Assembly (NCBI GenBank): GCA_021495925.1
Contig: JAKEKT010000019.1
Location: forward strand, 62,001 to 126,000
Origin: Diplodia intermedia
Taxonomy: Eukaryota; Ascomycota; Dothideomycetes; Botryosphaeriales; Botryosphaeriaceae
DNA: 64,000 bases
Direction of reading: 5' to 3'
Positions 22,943 to 34,506 of the stretch are shown here, one piece after another (position 1 is the stretch's first letter; each line of letters begins with the position of its first letter). A program made the translations under genes and the position numbers. A model generated the notes under the pieces. It did not search any database. It was not told the origin of the DNA and saw only the letters and a list, made by a program, of their open reading frames with translations.

Positions 22943-23862
22943 AGGGCATGTGCCGGGAGCTGGATTTGTTGTAGAATAGTAATAGACGATAGAGGAGCGA
23001 ATCCTCGTTGTGCGTGGCGTAACCCTGTTCATACACACGAGGTGTCTCCGGCAAGTGCGGGCCCAAGGTATCACATTTGCAAAGCTAAGCCAAGCAGCTA
23101 CAGGCATTCATCGTATCCGGGATTTCTCGTGCAGCCCTTACGAGTCAGGCCGTCCGGCCCTGAGTTTGCTGGTGATGGTACGATAAATGGCTCGACGGAG
23201 AGGCGGTGCCGCGTCAATAGGGTCGTCGCTTTTCACCTGCGGGTGACACCAATGGCACACTTGGCAAGCTTCGCAACGGCCCTCTCCCAAGGTCGGACCG
23301 CTATCTTAGCAAGCTATCTAAACGGGAAGGAGTGGATGGATAGCAACCATCCTCAGTTGACCGAGAGTTGGCGTGATAGCCAGGGACCCGGCGGCGTGGG
23401 CCGCGGCAACGGTGATCTCGAGCTATGACGAGAAAGGCAGGTCGAGATCTGGATGGTCTGAGAGGCGTCTTGGCCGCGCAATCTGCTGGAGCCGACAAAG
23501 CCAAGCTTCAGTGTTGCTTGGCTGACCACTGAGGGCAGCGTCGACGGCGAACAAGCATCTACAAGACCTACTGCGGCGAGATGGAGTGTCTGCTGGGCGG
23601 GGGCTCGCGAAAGAGCAAAGGCCATCACGGCGCTGTGCCGCTCGAAACGCCGGCGAGAGGCCGCACAGCCTTTAACTGGCGAAACTAGCGGAGATGAGGG
23701 GTGGAGCTGCCGTTGCTGGACGGAGCATGCTTGCCCAGGACAGCATGCGAGACCGGCAGCGCATGCCCTCTCCGCCTGCGCCCGCTTCTCCACACCCTCC
23801 TTTTAAAGCTCGAGCTTGGTCGTGATTAACCGCCCGTCCGTTCATCCATCCGTCTATCCAAG
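22943..23862. other. Intergenic region upstream of the sedolisin gene
   Basis: This 920-bp spacer carries the 3' end of the P5A ATPase gene and the promoter of the sedolisin gene. The final ~60 bp contain TTTTAAAGC and repeated CCGTCCGTTCATCCATCCGTC pyrimidine-rich sequence directly before the ATG. Open frames in it have no protein-like composition. Confidence 0.4.
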
Positions 23863-25936
23863 ATGCTTGGCTCCCACCTCCTCGTGCTGCTGGCTGCCGC
23901 CGCCAGCGCCTCGCCCCTGCGCGCCCGCTCCGAGTACCAGATCAAGGAGCACTTCCACGTTCCTCGCAGCTGGTCGCGTGTCGGCCGTGCCCCCTCGGAG
24001 CATGTCGTCAACCTCCAGATCGGTTTGAAGCAGGCCCGCTTTGCCGAGCTCGAGAGGCATCTTTACGAAGGTCCGTTTGTGATCCAGCCCACCTAGAAAC
24101 ATTATCCTTTCCCTCCCCTGCTAGTCGAAGCGAGTACTTGGGCGTGGTATCGGTCCGAAGTCTGTACAAGAAACATCAAGGCGAAGACTTCGACTCCCCA
24201 TGTCGTGAGGGTGCACCATCCCTTGATGCAAGTTGAATGGGGGGATTTTCTTTCGTCGCCCACTTTTGTCCAGGTTCTGATATAATGTAGTCTCGGACCC
24301 CAGGCACGAGCGCTATGGCCAACATTTGACCGTTGACGACGTCAACGATCTTGTTACGCCCGCTGATGACACCTTGGACCTCGTTCATGAATGGCTCGAG
24401 GACAATGGCATTGCGAAGTCCCACTTGGAATATAGTCCTGCAAAGGACTGGATCAAGGTCTCACTACCCGTCGATCATGTCGAAGCTCTCTTGGACACCG
24501 AGTACTCAGTCTATCAGCACGAGACTGGCGGCCACATTGTCCGCACTCCCTCCTGGTCTCTGCCTCGCCATCTTCATAACCACGTCGAGACTATCCAGCC
24601 CACAAACTCGTTCTTTCGCGCAGCGCCCCGTAGAAGCACCGCTAGACCCATCATCGAGGACGTATTGCAGCCGCTTGCTCACCAGAAGTTCATCAGCGAC
24701 CTGGCCTCCTCGGATGCCGGCGCCTCTGACGTGTCTGCCGTCTGTAACACGACTGTCGTAACCCCGCAATGCCTGCGCACCTACTACGGCACCCTGGACT
24801 ATGTTCCTCAGGTCCCTGGCAAGAACAAGATTGGACTCACAAACTATCTCAACGAGACCAGCAAGCGGACCGACGTCAAGCTCTTCCTGCAGCAGTTCCG
24901 CCCCGATGCCGCCTCTGCCGCCAACAACTTCACAATCGAAGTCATCAACGGAGGCGACAACACCCAGACTCCCAACACAGCCGAGCAGAATGCCGACGGG
25001 AAGAACATGGAAGGCAACCTCGATGCCGAGACGATCCTGGGCATAGGCTACCCCACTCCCCTTATCGCCTACAACACTGGCGGCTCGCCCCCCTTCCAAC
25101 CCGACGCCAACACGGACACCAACACCAACGAGCCGTACCTCGACTGGGTGCAGCACGTCCTCGACCAATCAGACGTGCCGCAGGTGATATCCACCAGCTA
25201 CGGCGACGACGAGCAAACGGTGCCCCCCTCGTACGCGCACACGGTCTGCAACATGTTCGCCCAGCTCGGCGCGCGCGGCGTCTCCCTCCTCTTCGCCTCG
25301 GGCGACGCGGGCGTCGGCGAAACGGGCGCCTGCATCAGCAACAACGGCACGGGCGCCGCCACGTTCCTGCCGTCGTTCCCCGACGGCTGCCCGTACGTGA
25401 CGTCGGTCGGCGCGACGACGGGCTTCTCGCCCGAGACGGCCGCCTACGACGTGCTCGGGTCCGGCAGCGTCTTCACGTCGGGCGGCGGCTTCAGCAACTA
25501 CTTCGCGCAGCCGTCGTACCAGACCGAAGCCGTGCAGAACTACTCGGCCGCGACGTCCCTCGCCGACGGCGCCTACGCCGGCCTGTACAACGCCTCCGGC
25601 CGCGCGTACCCGGACATCGCGGCCCAGGGCCAGCGCTTCGTCGTCACCTGGGAGGGCAGCAACATCCGGCTCGACGGCACGTCGGCGTCGACGCCTCTGG
25701 CGGCGGCCATCGTCTCGCTCGTCAACGACGCCCTCATCGCCGCCGGCAGGAGCCCGCTCGGGTTCCTGAACCCCTGGCTCTACCAGGGCGGCGGCTGGGA
25801 GGCCTTCAACGACGTCACCAACGGCAGCGCGGCCGGCTGTGGCGTCGAGGGGTTCGTGGCCGCGGAGGGATGGGATCCCGTCACCGGGTTCGGCACTCCC
25901 AACTTCCCCGCCATCCTGGAGAGTCTGGGCCTGTGA
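23863..25936 (+). CDS. Secreted sedolisin (S53, tripeptidyl-peptidase) protease
   Basis: Two exons (23863-24070, 24291-25936) give 617 residues: a short signal peptide, a pro-domain (about 20-215) and a catalytic domain. The catalytic set of family S53 is complete: Glu310 and Asp314 (E-G-N-L-D, spaced E-x3-D), Asp408 in the oxyanion loop SGDAGVG, and Ser534 in GTSASTPLAAA. The C-terminal calcium site shows as GWDPVTGFGTPNF. The enzyme is an acid peptidase that digests protein outside the cell. The pro-domain signature RHLYEVSDPRHERYGQHLTV is rebuilt only when the 220-nt intron is removed; this intron is far longer than the others nearby and has an uncommon donor, GTCCGT. Several N-glycosylation sequons are present. 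Confidence 0.93.
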
Positions 25937-26646
25937 AACCCGCGTGTGGATGAGGTGCGCTTTGCATGACGAACAGAACGTGGTGCGGGTACTCGGCTGG
26001 CTGTGGGTCGTACGGTCCCCGCTGATACGGCGTGTAGAAGGGGGGGGAAATGCGGGGTGAAGATGCTCCGTAGCGGCGAATGGTCATTTGCCGAGATGAA
26101 ATATCTTGGTAGACCGTTTACGAATTCTATCAGCATTATATCAACCGAGACACGCCTGCCTATATTAACGAGAGCTGCACATCAACATTATAGGCCACAC
26201 TTCAGCAGGTTTCGCCTTGTAAGCAGGGTTGTCCCAATTGAACCTTGCTACACTAATCGCGCAAGAGAAGAAAGCTCACGGCATCGGGGCGCACTGTTGA
26301 CGGTCAAATTAAGCATTGCACTAGCCGAACGCAGGTGCGTGGTGCAGCATGCGCTAGCGCCTTGATACTCGGTGATTTAGATGCGTGTAATAGACTGAGT
26401 CATTATCCTGTCACTACGACGCAGATTGCAGGGCAGATCAACAAACACTGGATACGCGGATACAAGGGAATCTACATGCAAGAGGTCTTTTTAGCCCGAA
26501 GGTAAAAACCCGGGCGCAAAAGAAGAGGATTTGTCCCAAACGCGCACGCTTCCGTGTCCAACTAATCACGATTCCCACCAGACTACAGCCTAGTTTTCAT
26601 GCTCTCCATCGCCAAATCTCTTTTTTCCATCCTGTCGTAAGGTCAT
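25937..26646. other. Convergent intergenic region
   Basis: A 710-bp A/T-richer spacer between the ends of the sedolisin (+) and malate dehydrogenase (-) genes. A short poly-G run (eight G) lies near 26040-26047. No gene is supported. Confidence 0.45.
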
Positions 26647-27967
26647 CTAAGGGTTCTGCTTGGCGAACTCGACACCCTTCTTGATGTTCTTGGCCAGGTC
26701 CTGGACGCAGACCTCGAGGAGCTTCTGCTCGTAGGCGGTGACGTCACCAACGGGAAGGATCTTCTCAACACCGTTGGGGCCGAGCTCAACGTTGGAGGCA
26801 AAGAAGTCACAGCCCTGGTCCTTGTAAAGCGGGCTGTCGACGAAGGTAGGCTCGATGACGCCCTTCTCACCCTGGGCAGCGCGGAGCAGAGACTCGGCGA
26901 AACGAGCACCAGCCATGGCCATGGACAGAGTGGCGGAACCAGCACCGCTCTTGGCCTGGACAACCTCGTCACCGCCGAACTGGACGCGCCTGACGTACTC
27001 GTCGAGCTCCTGGCCCTCGAGCTTGTGGCCGGACTGGGAAAGCAGAGGGACGATGGTAGCACCCGAGTGGCCGCCAATGACGGTGATGTTCTCGTTGGCC
27101 GGGTCGGAGCCCTTCAGCTGCGAGATGAAGCGCGAGGCACGGACGACATCGAGAGTAGTGACACCGAAGAGGCGCTTGGGGTTGTACACGCCCTTGGACT
27201 TGAAAACCTCGGCGGTAATGGGGACGGTGGAGTTGACCTGGTCTTGGGTCAACAGATGAGATCAGAAGAGGGGGGTCGCAAGAGGCATACCGGGTTAGAG
27301 ATGATCAGGACGTTGGCGTTGGGGGCGGCGTCGGCGGTGGCCTTGGCGAGGTCACGGACAATGGAGGCGTTGGTGTTGAAGAGGTCTGTAGGCGATCAGT
27401 ACGGCTACGATCAGTGATTATTGAGAAAGATTGTCCAGACCATCACGGGTCATGCCAGGCTTGCGGGGGACACCAGCGGGGATGAGGACGATCTCAGAGC
27501 CCTCAAGGCACTCGCGGAGGCCGGAGGGAGTAGGGTCGTAGCCCTTGACCTGAAATATGGGTGAGCGGCGGGCTCAATGGCAGAGGAAATACGGGCAGCG
27601 ACATACATTGCTCTTGGTGTTGATGTGGCCGACGTCGGCAGCAACACCTGCAGCAGCGCGTTAGCAGAGGGCAGGTCGTCGGCAGAGGATGCGGTACTTA
27701 CCGGGACCGCCGCGGATGTCGTACAGCGCCAGCTCAGAGACGCGCGGGTTGAGCTTGAGCAGCAGCGACAGAGGCTGGCCAATGCCGCCGGCAGCGCCGA
27801 GGACGGTGACCTTGGAGTTCTACAACAAGGACGTCAGCAATGGATGCGGGACGCGGGCGGCGCGGACGAGGGCGCGGCGAAGCATTTTGGAGCTTGCGTA
27901 CCTGCCTGGCGGAGATGGAGAAGGCCCTCCGCTGGGCGGCGCCGAAGACCTGACGAGCAGCGAACAT
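26647..27967 (-). CDS. MDH1: Malate dehydrogenase, mitochondrial
   Basis: Six exons (27967-27902, 27819-27702, 27647-27607, 27549-27441, 27385-27291, 27237-26647) give 339 residues, the usual size. The enzyme oxidises malate to oxaloacetate with NAD in the TCA cycle. Exon 1 encodes only a 22-residue Arg/Ala/Ser-rich presequence (MFAARQVFGAAQRRAFSISA), consistent with mitochondrial import. The NAD-binding loop GAAGGIGQPLSLLLK follows (glycines 30, 33, 36). The substrate loop VPRKPGMTRDDLFNTNA spans two exons, and the catalytic histidine lies in GGHSGATIVPLLSQ. The C-terminus (AKQNP) is not a peroxisomal signal, which argues against the peroxisomal isozyme. Introns of 52-82 nt are all canonical. 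The exon-dense 5' half and intron-free 3' half is typical of fungal MDH genes. Confidence 0.96.
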
Positions 27968-28468
27968 GTTGATGGATGCGGGTGGGAGGTGGAGGCGGGA
28001 GAGCGCGATGCAGAGAGTGGGTGGGTGGATGGAGACGACGGGTGTGAGGAAGTTCTGTTGGCGTGTCGGCACCGAAAGCTTGCGCCCAGCTTGGCGCCGC
28101 ACAATTCTCGGGACATCCGGCTGGCCGCTAGGTAGTGCCCGGTATGCTCCTTCCTTGCCCCAGACCACCCCGGCTCCAGGCTGCCAGGCCCTGCTCCTGC
28201 GCGACGAGGTGACGCTGTTGTCCGGTCGTTTCCGACCCCAATTCGGCCATGCGGCGCTTCGAGTGCGCCCGCAGATGCAATGCTGTACGAGGCGAACATC
28301 GCCAGAGTCCCGCCTCCATGGCTGCGTCTGGAACTGACGCGGGACGGGTGCGTCTCACGCTGCAGCAATCATCATGACGTCTCCAACCCGACCCATATCT
28401 TGAAAAGGCGCGCTGCTCCCGCCGTTGCGCGCGGCGTCCCATCAAACTGTCCCTTTCCCCGCATCGCC
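27968..28468. promoter_or_regulatory. Divergent intergenic region, malate dehydrogenase / NmrA-like gene
   Basis: About 500 bp separate the two divergent starts. The right-hand frame is open from an upstream ATG at 28280, but the peptide it would add (63 residues) does not look like part of a Rossmann protein. No specific promoter motif is recognised. Confidence 0.4.
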
Positions 28469-29404
28469 ATGCCCGTAGACCACGAGAACGACCTTCTCTT
28501 GATTACCTCCGCGTCTGGGAATCAGGCGTCGCGTCTTCTTCCTCTGCTGCACAGCAAGTGGAAGCACCTCCGCCTTGTCGTTAATTCGGCCTCGTCAGAG
28601 CAGCGGCTGAAGCAACAGTACCCCGGCGCCGACGTCACTCGGGCCAGCCTGGAGAATGTCGACGAGGCTCGACGCATCATGGCCGGAGTGGCCACCGTCT
28701 GCCATATCGGGCCCTCGTTCCACCCGCACGAGACGGAGATGGCCTATTTCATGGTCGATGCAGCTGTCGAAGAGGCCAAGCATGGCACGTTCAAGCACTT
28801 TGTATACTCATCCGTGCTTAACACGCAGCTGCGCAAGATGATAAACCACGACTGCAAACGCTACGTCGAGGAGTACCTCATGGAGTCGGGTCTGAACTAC
28901 ACAATCATCCAGCCCACTCACTTCATGGACACGTTCCCCGTGGCGCAGCTGCTGTCGCAGCCGGAGCCGGTGTACCGAGCCAACTGGAACACAAGCATAC
29001 CCTTCTCCCTCCTTGCGCTGCAGGACCTGGCCGAGGCTGCGGCAACGGTGATTGAGGAGAGGGATAAGCACTACCTGGCGCAGTATCCGCTCAGCTCCAC
29101 TCGGGCGCTTTCTTACGACGACATCATCCAGACTGTGGGCCAGGCAATCGGCAAGAAGGTGCGAGTCGAAACGAGGCCGGTGACCGAAGCTGCCGATGCC
29201 CTCCTAACCACGATGTTTGGTGGCGCGGACAAAGCCCATCCCCGAACGCGGGACATTGCGCAGCGGATGGTCCTGTTCTACAACTACCACGGACTCAAGG
29301 GCAACCCGAACGTGCTCGAATGGCTGATCGGGCGGAAGCCGACGGCCCACGCGGAGTGGGTGCGTGCCCAGGTGCAGAGTGCGGAGAGATGCAAGGCTGG
29401 CTGA
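28469..29404 (+). CDS. NmrA-like NAD(P)-binding Rossmann protein
   Basis: A single exon of 311 residues begins at MPVDHENDLLLITSASGNQA. The N-terminal beta-alpha-beta with the degenerate loop TSASGNQASRLL is the atypical short-chain dehydrogenase (NmrA/HSCARG) form; the next conserved parts are FKHFVYSSVLNTQLRKM and YLMESGLNYTIIQPTHFMD. Proteins of this group bind NAD(P) and either act as redox sensors or reduce small molecules; in Aspergillus NmrA represses nitrogen genes. I cannot tell which applies. The Tyr-x3-Lys catalytic pair of true SDR enzymes is not evident at the usual place, which favours a sensor or ligand-binding role. An in-frame ATG at 28280 exists, but the one at 28469 has a better context and fits the fold. 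Confidence 0.82.
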   Translation: MPVDHENDLLLITSASGNQASRLLPLLHSKWKHLRLVVNSASSEQRLKQQYPGADVTRASLENVDEARRIMAGVATVCHIGPSFHPHETEMAYFMVDAAVEEAKHGTFKHFVYSSVLNTQLRKMINHDCKRYVEEYLMESGLNYTIIQPTHFMDTFPVAQLLSQPEPVYRANWNTSIPFSLLALQDLAEAAATVIEERDKHYLAQYPLSSTRALSYDDIIQTVGQAIGKKVRVETRPVTEAADALLTTMFGGADKAHPRTRDIAQRMVLFYNYHGLKGNPNVLEWLIGRKPTAHAEWVRAQVQSAERCKAG

Positions 29405-29901
29405 GAAGGGGGCGCGTGGCCTGGATGATTACGGCCGTAGTTTGTGGTCTTCTTCCCGTGGTGTCTTGTGTTCTTATCAGATGCGCTGGGGGCACGGGCC
29501 GCACGGGTGTTGCGTCACCCTTCACATGTCGGGGCCCCGGTCTGGGGAAGCCCGTCGTAGATAGCAACACCAAGAGGTAAAATTAGGCTGGCGGCCATTG
29601 CTCCGAGCCGCAGAGTGCTGGCTAGTCGGTGACTAACCGCCAGGGAAGCGTTGCAGGCAGCGCAGCAGCTGGGCAACCGTGTGCGCGTGCCAGCCTCGGC
29701 CAATCAGACGAACCGACCTGGACCTCGGCTCCTGCCCCAGGCCCAGCGCGCAACAGCTCCCCGTCGATCCCGAACGGCCAGCTTTGCCAGTTCCCGCCGA
29801 CCGAGGAAGTAGACGCTCAGAGGTAAATATTCGCACCTGGTGCCTCTTGTCTTGCCATCCCCTTGCCCGCCACCCAGCCCAAGTCTCCCCACCCAAGAGG
29901 C
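29405..29901. other. Intergenic region upstream of the carnitine acetyltransferase gene
   Basis: A 497-bp spacer between two plus-strand genes. It holds the promoter of the carnitine acetyltransferase gene. Open frames here are short and Pro/Ala/Arg-rich. Nothing else is seen. Confidence 0.4.
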
Positions 29902-32001
29902 ATGTTGAATGCACTGAGCCGGTCTCGCGCCTCTGCATCCCTCCTCCGCTCGCAGATCAAGCCCGCGACACCATCTCTTAGCAAGGTACTCCCTCGCCCC
30001 GGCTTGCTCCCCGCTGCCGTGCAACCACGAGCTCGCTAACCCCGCGCCGCAGTTTGTGCCCATGGCTCCCGCGCGGAAGCAGTCCTCCTTGCCTGCTGGT
30101 ATGCCCACTCGTCCTTTCGCGCTCCCTCATAACCTCTTACTCACGCCATGGCTCGCATAGGCTACAAGGAGGATCTCAGCAAAGGCCGCATGCTCCGCTT
30201 CGAGGAGTCTTTGCCGCGCTTGCCTGTTCCCACCCTCGACGAGACCGCAAAGCGGTACCTGAAATCCGTACACCCCTTGCTCAACTCCACCGAGTACGAG
30301 GACACAAAGAAGGCTGTTGAGGATTTCGTCCAGCCTGGTGGCGTGGGCGAAACACTCCAAAAACGTCTGGTTGCCAGGCGCGAGGACTCGAACGTCAAGA
30401 ACTGGATATACGAGTGGTGGAACGATGCCGCCTATCTGGCCTACCGAGACCCCGTTGTGCCGTACGTGAGCTACTTCTATTCCCATCGCGACGACCGCAA
30501 GCGCCGGGACCCTTCGAAGCGTGCCGCTGCCATCACGACCGCCGTGCTTGAGTTCAAGAGGCTCGTTGATACCAAGGAGCTGGAGCCCGAGTACATGAAG
30601 AAGCTGCCCATCGCCATGTCCAGCTACGAGTACATGTTCAACTGCAGCCGTATCCCCGCAAAGCCCGCCGACTACGCTCAGAAGTACGACCACGCCCAGA
30701 ACAAGCATATCGTCGTTGTCCGCAAGAATCAATTCTTCAAAGTCGATCACGAGGTCGACGGCAGGCAGCTCACCACCGCCGAGCTGGAGCAGGCGTTCAA
30801 GAGAATATACGAGAAGGCCGAGAAAGCGCCCGCTGTCGGCCTCTACACCAGCCAGAACCGGGACGTGTGGGCTGAGGTATGTTGGATTCCAGCAACACGT
30901 CGACTAGAGCAAAACTGACCGGGTTAGGTCCGCGAGCGTCTCATTGCCGCCCACCCCTCCAACGAAGGTGTTCTCAAGACCATCGAGTCCGCCGCTTTCG
31001 TTGTTTGCCTTGACGACGCCTCGCCTGTAACCCTCGAGGAGCGCGCGCGTCAGTACTGGCACGGCGATGGTTCCAACCGCTGGTTCGACAAGCCGCTCCA
31101 GTTCATTGTCAATGAGAACGGCACTTCTGGCTTCATGGGTGAACACAGCATGATGGATGGCACGCCCACGCATCGCTTGAATGACCACATCAACATGCTC
31201 ATTACTACGAACGCGCTGCCCTTCGACGACCCATCTGTTCGCTCCAACTTGCCCGAGCCCGTCCCTCTCGGCTTCAAGCTCAACACTCGCCTGCAGCAGG
31301 ACATCAGCGACGCGCAGAAGCACTTTGATGGCCAAATCGGCGCGCATGAGCTCCGTGTGCAGGCGTACCAGGGTTATGGTAAAGGCCTGATCAAGAAGTT
31401 CAAGTGCTCGCCAGACGCCTACGTGCAGATGCTCATCCAACTTGCCTATCACAAGTTCTACGGCAAGAACAGGCCGACCTACGAATCCGCCGCTACGCGT
31501 CGCTTCCAGCAAGGTCGTACCGAGACCTGCCGCACCGTGTCGGATGAGAGCGTGGCCTTCTGCTCGGCCATGGCCGATCACTCGGTTTCGCCCGAGAAGT
31601 GCCGCGAGCTCTTCCGTGCCGCTCTCGACGCGCACGTCAAGTACATCACCGATGCCAGCGATGGCCGCGGCGTTGATCGTCACCTGTTTGGCTTGAAGAA
31701 GTGCCTGCAGCCCGGCGAGGACGTGCCGTCCATCTACAACGACCCGACCTTTGCCTACTCGTCGCACTGGTTCATTTCCAGCTCCCAGCTCAGCTCCGAG
31801 TACTTCAATGGCTACGGCTGGAGCCAGGTCGTCGACGATGGCTGGGGAATCGCCTACATGATCAACGAGAACAGCATCCAGTTCAACGTCGTTTCCAAGA
31901 ACTTGGGCTCGGAGCGCATGTCCTTCTACCTCAACGAGGCCGCTGGCGACATCAGGGACCTTATGCTTCCTTCTCTGGAGGCACCCAAGGCGAAGTTGTA
32001 A
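29902..32001 (+). CDS. CAT2: Carnitine O-acetyltransferase, mitochondrial/peroxisomal
   Basis: Four exons (29902-29985, 30053-30098, 30161-30876, 30928-32001) give 639 residues. The enzyme moves acetyl groups between CoA and carnitine so that acetyl units can leave peroxisomes and enter mitochondria. The catalytic histidine is His355 in GFMGEHSMMDGTPTHRLND. The choline/carnitine acyltransferase fold is complete, with CRTVSDESVAFCSAM and SHWFISSSQLSSEYFNGYGW in the C-terminal half. Exon 1 encodes a Ser/Arg-rich presequence without acidic residues (MLNALSRSRASASLLRSQIK), and the last residues are AKL, a type 1 peroxisomal signal. A second ATG at 30062 in exon 2 (CCCATGG) would give a form without the presequence. 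Dual targeting as in yeast Cat2 is therefore likely. Confidence 0.95.
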
Positions 32002-32439
32002 AAATGTACTTCTTTAGATGCAGTCTCTAGCTAAGTGGGTGGATCATGTTTTTGATTTGTTTGGCATAGAATATCTCCATCTCAGAATCGGCTGACGAAT
32101 GGTTGGTGGGTGGTCTCGATCTGTCAGAGTGGGAGGATTATCATCAAAGTCACGTTCTAAGGCGACCAGGACATGGCTTAATACGTCATCACGTTTTTGT
32201 TTTTTTCGTGCATGGTGCGGATAGATAAGAATCTACACGCTTTTTGTATGACGTCTAATCGCAAAAGACTTCTATGAATTTACGGCTTAAGTGGCTCTTG
32301 GACCAGCTCGTCGTTCAATTTGTGTCTTCCCTTTTCGCAATTGTAGGCATTGACCAGTATTCCCATGTACTGCCGGGTATCAGTATAACGCAATGAAATC
32401 CCACAACACCCAAGCTCTAAAGAAAAGGTCCTCTTGAGA
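32002..32439. other. Convergent intergenic region
   Basis: A 438-bp A/T-rich spacer between the ends of the carnitine acetyltransferase (+) and Ask1 (-) genes, with T-rich runs near 32190-32210. No gene is supported. Confidence 0.45.
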
Positions 32440-33828
32440 CTAGAAACTGTCATCGAGGTCCATTTTCCTCTGCACAATGCTCGGGCTATCTTCCGTCATG
32501 TTCGAATCCGTCAACTCTCCCCCGCCCGCCGTCAACAGCAGGTCCTCGACGATCTTCCTGCTCGCCTCGCGCGCAGGGGTTTGCATGAGGCGGCTCTGGG
32601 GCACGTGGAACTGCATCGTCTTCGGGGGACTGAACTCGGTCTCGCCCTCATCACTGTCGCTGTCCCACGTGATGAAGTCCCCGGCACTCTTGGCGCCGCC
32701 GCCGCCGCCTGTGAACTTGCCGGCGGTGCCCGGCTCGCCACCGCCGCTCTTCTTGCCGGGCGTTTGGCGTTGTTGGTAGACGCTGACACCCGGCGTTCGC
32801 GGCGTCTTGACGGGAGAGAAGATGTCAGCCCGCAACTGCGGGGCGGGGGCTTCCGGAGACGACATGGGCGAGGAGTCGAACGCCAACCGGCGCCTGGTGC
32901 GATTGGCGGTCCCGGGAGTTGCGGCACCGGCACCGGCAGCAGCCCCAGAGCGCATCTTCTGCGCCGTGTGCGGCGTGGCGGCGATTCGGTACGTCTTGTC
33001 GAGCATGTGGTGGAGGAGAGGGTCGTTGTTGGAATTGTGGCGCGTGTGGCGCGTGTGCTGGTCGGCCGAACCAGGCGCGAACGGAGAGGACTCGGGCGTC
33101 ATGGACATGTCGGGCAGAGTGGATTGCGAGACCTTGCCGGGTGTTGCAGGGGCGCCGAGAACAGTGCCCTCGTCGGGCAAACCGCTCGCCTCCGACGACA
33201 TGTCGTCTTCGCCGTGGCCGGCGACTTCCCTTTTGTCGCCTCGTAGCTCACGCTTCAGGGCCTCGTATGGGGAAGGGTAGTCGTCGGTGAAGGAGGATCT
33301 GGGAGGGTTGCGAGGCGTCTTGGCCATGGACGGCGAAGAGAGTAGCGAGTCTTCAAGCCCTTCGTCGTCGTCGTCGAACTGGCTTGGGCGACCAGCGGCG
33401 GAATGAAGCGTGTTGTCGGGGCGAATCGAAGGACTGTCGTCGTACGCGGTTGACGCATGTGTCGGATCATCGGGCTGCATGGTGGTGTCGTCTGCGGCGG
33501 CGGGCTCCTCGTAGCCCGACAGCGAGACATTGGCGCTGGCCTCGAAGAACTGCTTCCAGAACTTGGAACCCTCCCACACGGCCTCGGAATGTTTCGCATA
33601 CTGCTCAACCACGGGCAGAATGCTCCCGGTGACGATGCGATGGGCGCGGCTGAAGTTGTGGTCGATCTCTGGGCAGAGTCAGCGCACGCCGCAACACGGC
33701 GCGGCAGCAGGGTGGGCACCTTGCAGCGTCAGGGTGATGGATTGCTCGAGTTTCTCCAGCTCCTCGGTCAAGGTTAGGTTGCGCTGGGCCATTGCGCTGC
33801 TCTGCGCCATGCTGCTGGGACGAGACAT
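32440..33828 (-). CDS. ASK1: DASH complex subunit Ask1
   Basis: Two exons (33828-33720, 33668-32440) give 445 residues. Ask1 is part of the ring-forming DASH/Dam1 complex that couples kinetochores to spindle microtubules. The conserved N-terminal region is rebuilt across the 51-nt intron: LTEELEKLEQSITLTLQEID, then HNFSRAHRIVTGSILPVVEQ, followed by YAKHSEAVWEGSKFWKQFFE. Beyond residue ~90 the chain is disordered, rich in Ser/Pro/Asp with many SP/TP sites (SSPMSSPEAP, FSPVKTPRTP), as expected for a Cdk1 substrate. A DSDSDEGETEFSPPKTMQF block near the end is the other conserved patch of fungal Ask1. The palindrome GACGCGTC lies 58 bp upstream of the start. Confidence 0.93.
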
Positions 33829-34434
33829 GGTTGTTTGTGGTGGAGGGGTTGGCCATGTCCCGCGCTCGGCAAAATGTCAACACAGACGCGTCGTAAATAG
33901 TGGCCTGTCGCGACCCCACCAAAATTGAAGTCTTGCGTTCCTGATGCCCTCGCAAAAGAGAATTTGCAGCTGATTTCCTTGAAGCAGCAATAGAGCGTTC
34001 AGGAGCAAAACAGATGATGATTACACCGACACTTCGGTGCGCAAAAGAGGAAACCTATCCCACCCCCAGTGCCAAAGACAGACCAACCAGCAGGTAGGCA
34101 AAAGAATATGACCACACCAGGTCCCCATGTCCGTCCCTCCATAACTTGTATCCATATTCATGTAGGCAGTTGAATCCAGTCTCCGGAAGTAAATGCAAGT
34201 CTCAAATACGTGCACACCTATCTAGACAACAGATCCAACCACCCACCCATGCAGGAAGAGTATCAACCTCCTCTCCTAGCCGTTAGAAAGGTGTTTCTCA
34301 GGCCATCAGGCACTCACATTTTCATCTCCGGAATATCGCCGAGCAGCCTAAGGCCGAAAAAAAAATTCTTCAAACGGCACCACCCACCCACCATCAACCA
34401 GGGATGCTGGATGCAAAACGCAAAAAGATAGTTG
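33829..34434. other. Intergenic region between ASK1 and tRNA-Arg
   Basis: About 600 bp upstream of ASK1 and downstream of the tRNA gene. Apart from the ACGCGT site listed separately and the T run ending the tRNA transcript (on the minus strand at about 34422-34426), nothing is recognised. Confidence 0.4.
33886..33891. promoter_or_regulatory. Candidate MCB (MBF-binding) hexamer upstream of ASK1
   Basis: ACGCGT, embedded in the 8-bp palindrome GACGCGTC, 58 bp upstream of the ASK1 start codon. MBF-type complexes bind this core at G1/S genes. The site is close to the start and the target is a mitotic gene, which makes it plausible; chance occurrence is not excluded. Confidence 0.35.
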
Positions 34435-34506
34435 TGACCACACCAGGGGTCGAACCTGGAATCTCTTGATTCGTAGTCAAGCGCCTTGCCATTGGGCCAT
34501 GCGGCC
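34435..34506 (-). tRNA. tRNA-Arg (anticodon ACG)
   Basis: Seventy-two nucleotides including the discriminator A fold as a complete cloverleaf: the 7-bp acceptor stem pairs GGCCGCA with TGTGGTC (two G-U pairs), the D arm carries GGCCCAATGGCAAGG, the anticodon stem-loop is CTTGA-CTACGAA-TCAAG with anticodon ACG, and the T arm is CCAGG-TTCGACC-CCTGG. There is no intron and CCA is not encoded. The B box GGTTCGACC is a good Pol III promoter element. Five T residues follow within about 13 nt on the coding strand as terminator. With inosine at the wobble position it reads CGU, CGC and CGA. Confidence 0.96.

Noticed and set aside
24769..25953. 394-codon Arg/His-rich frame overlapping the sedolisin
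   Set aside because: A +1-frame shadow of a GC-rich gene; the sedolisin frame carries the catalytic residues.
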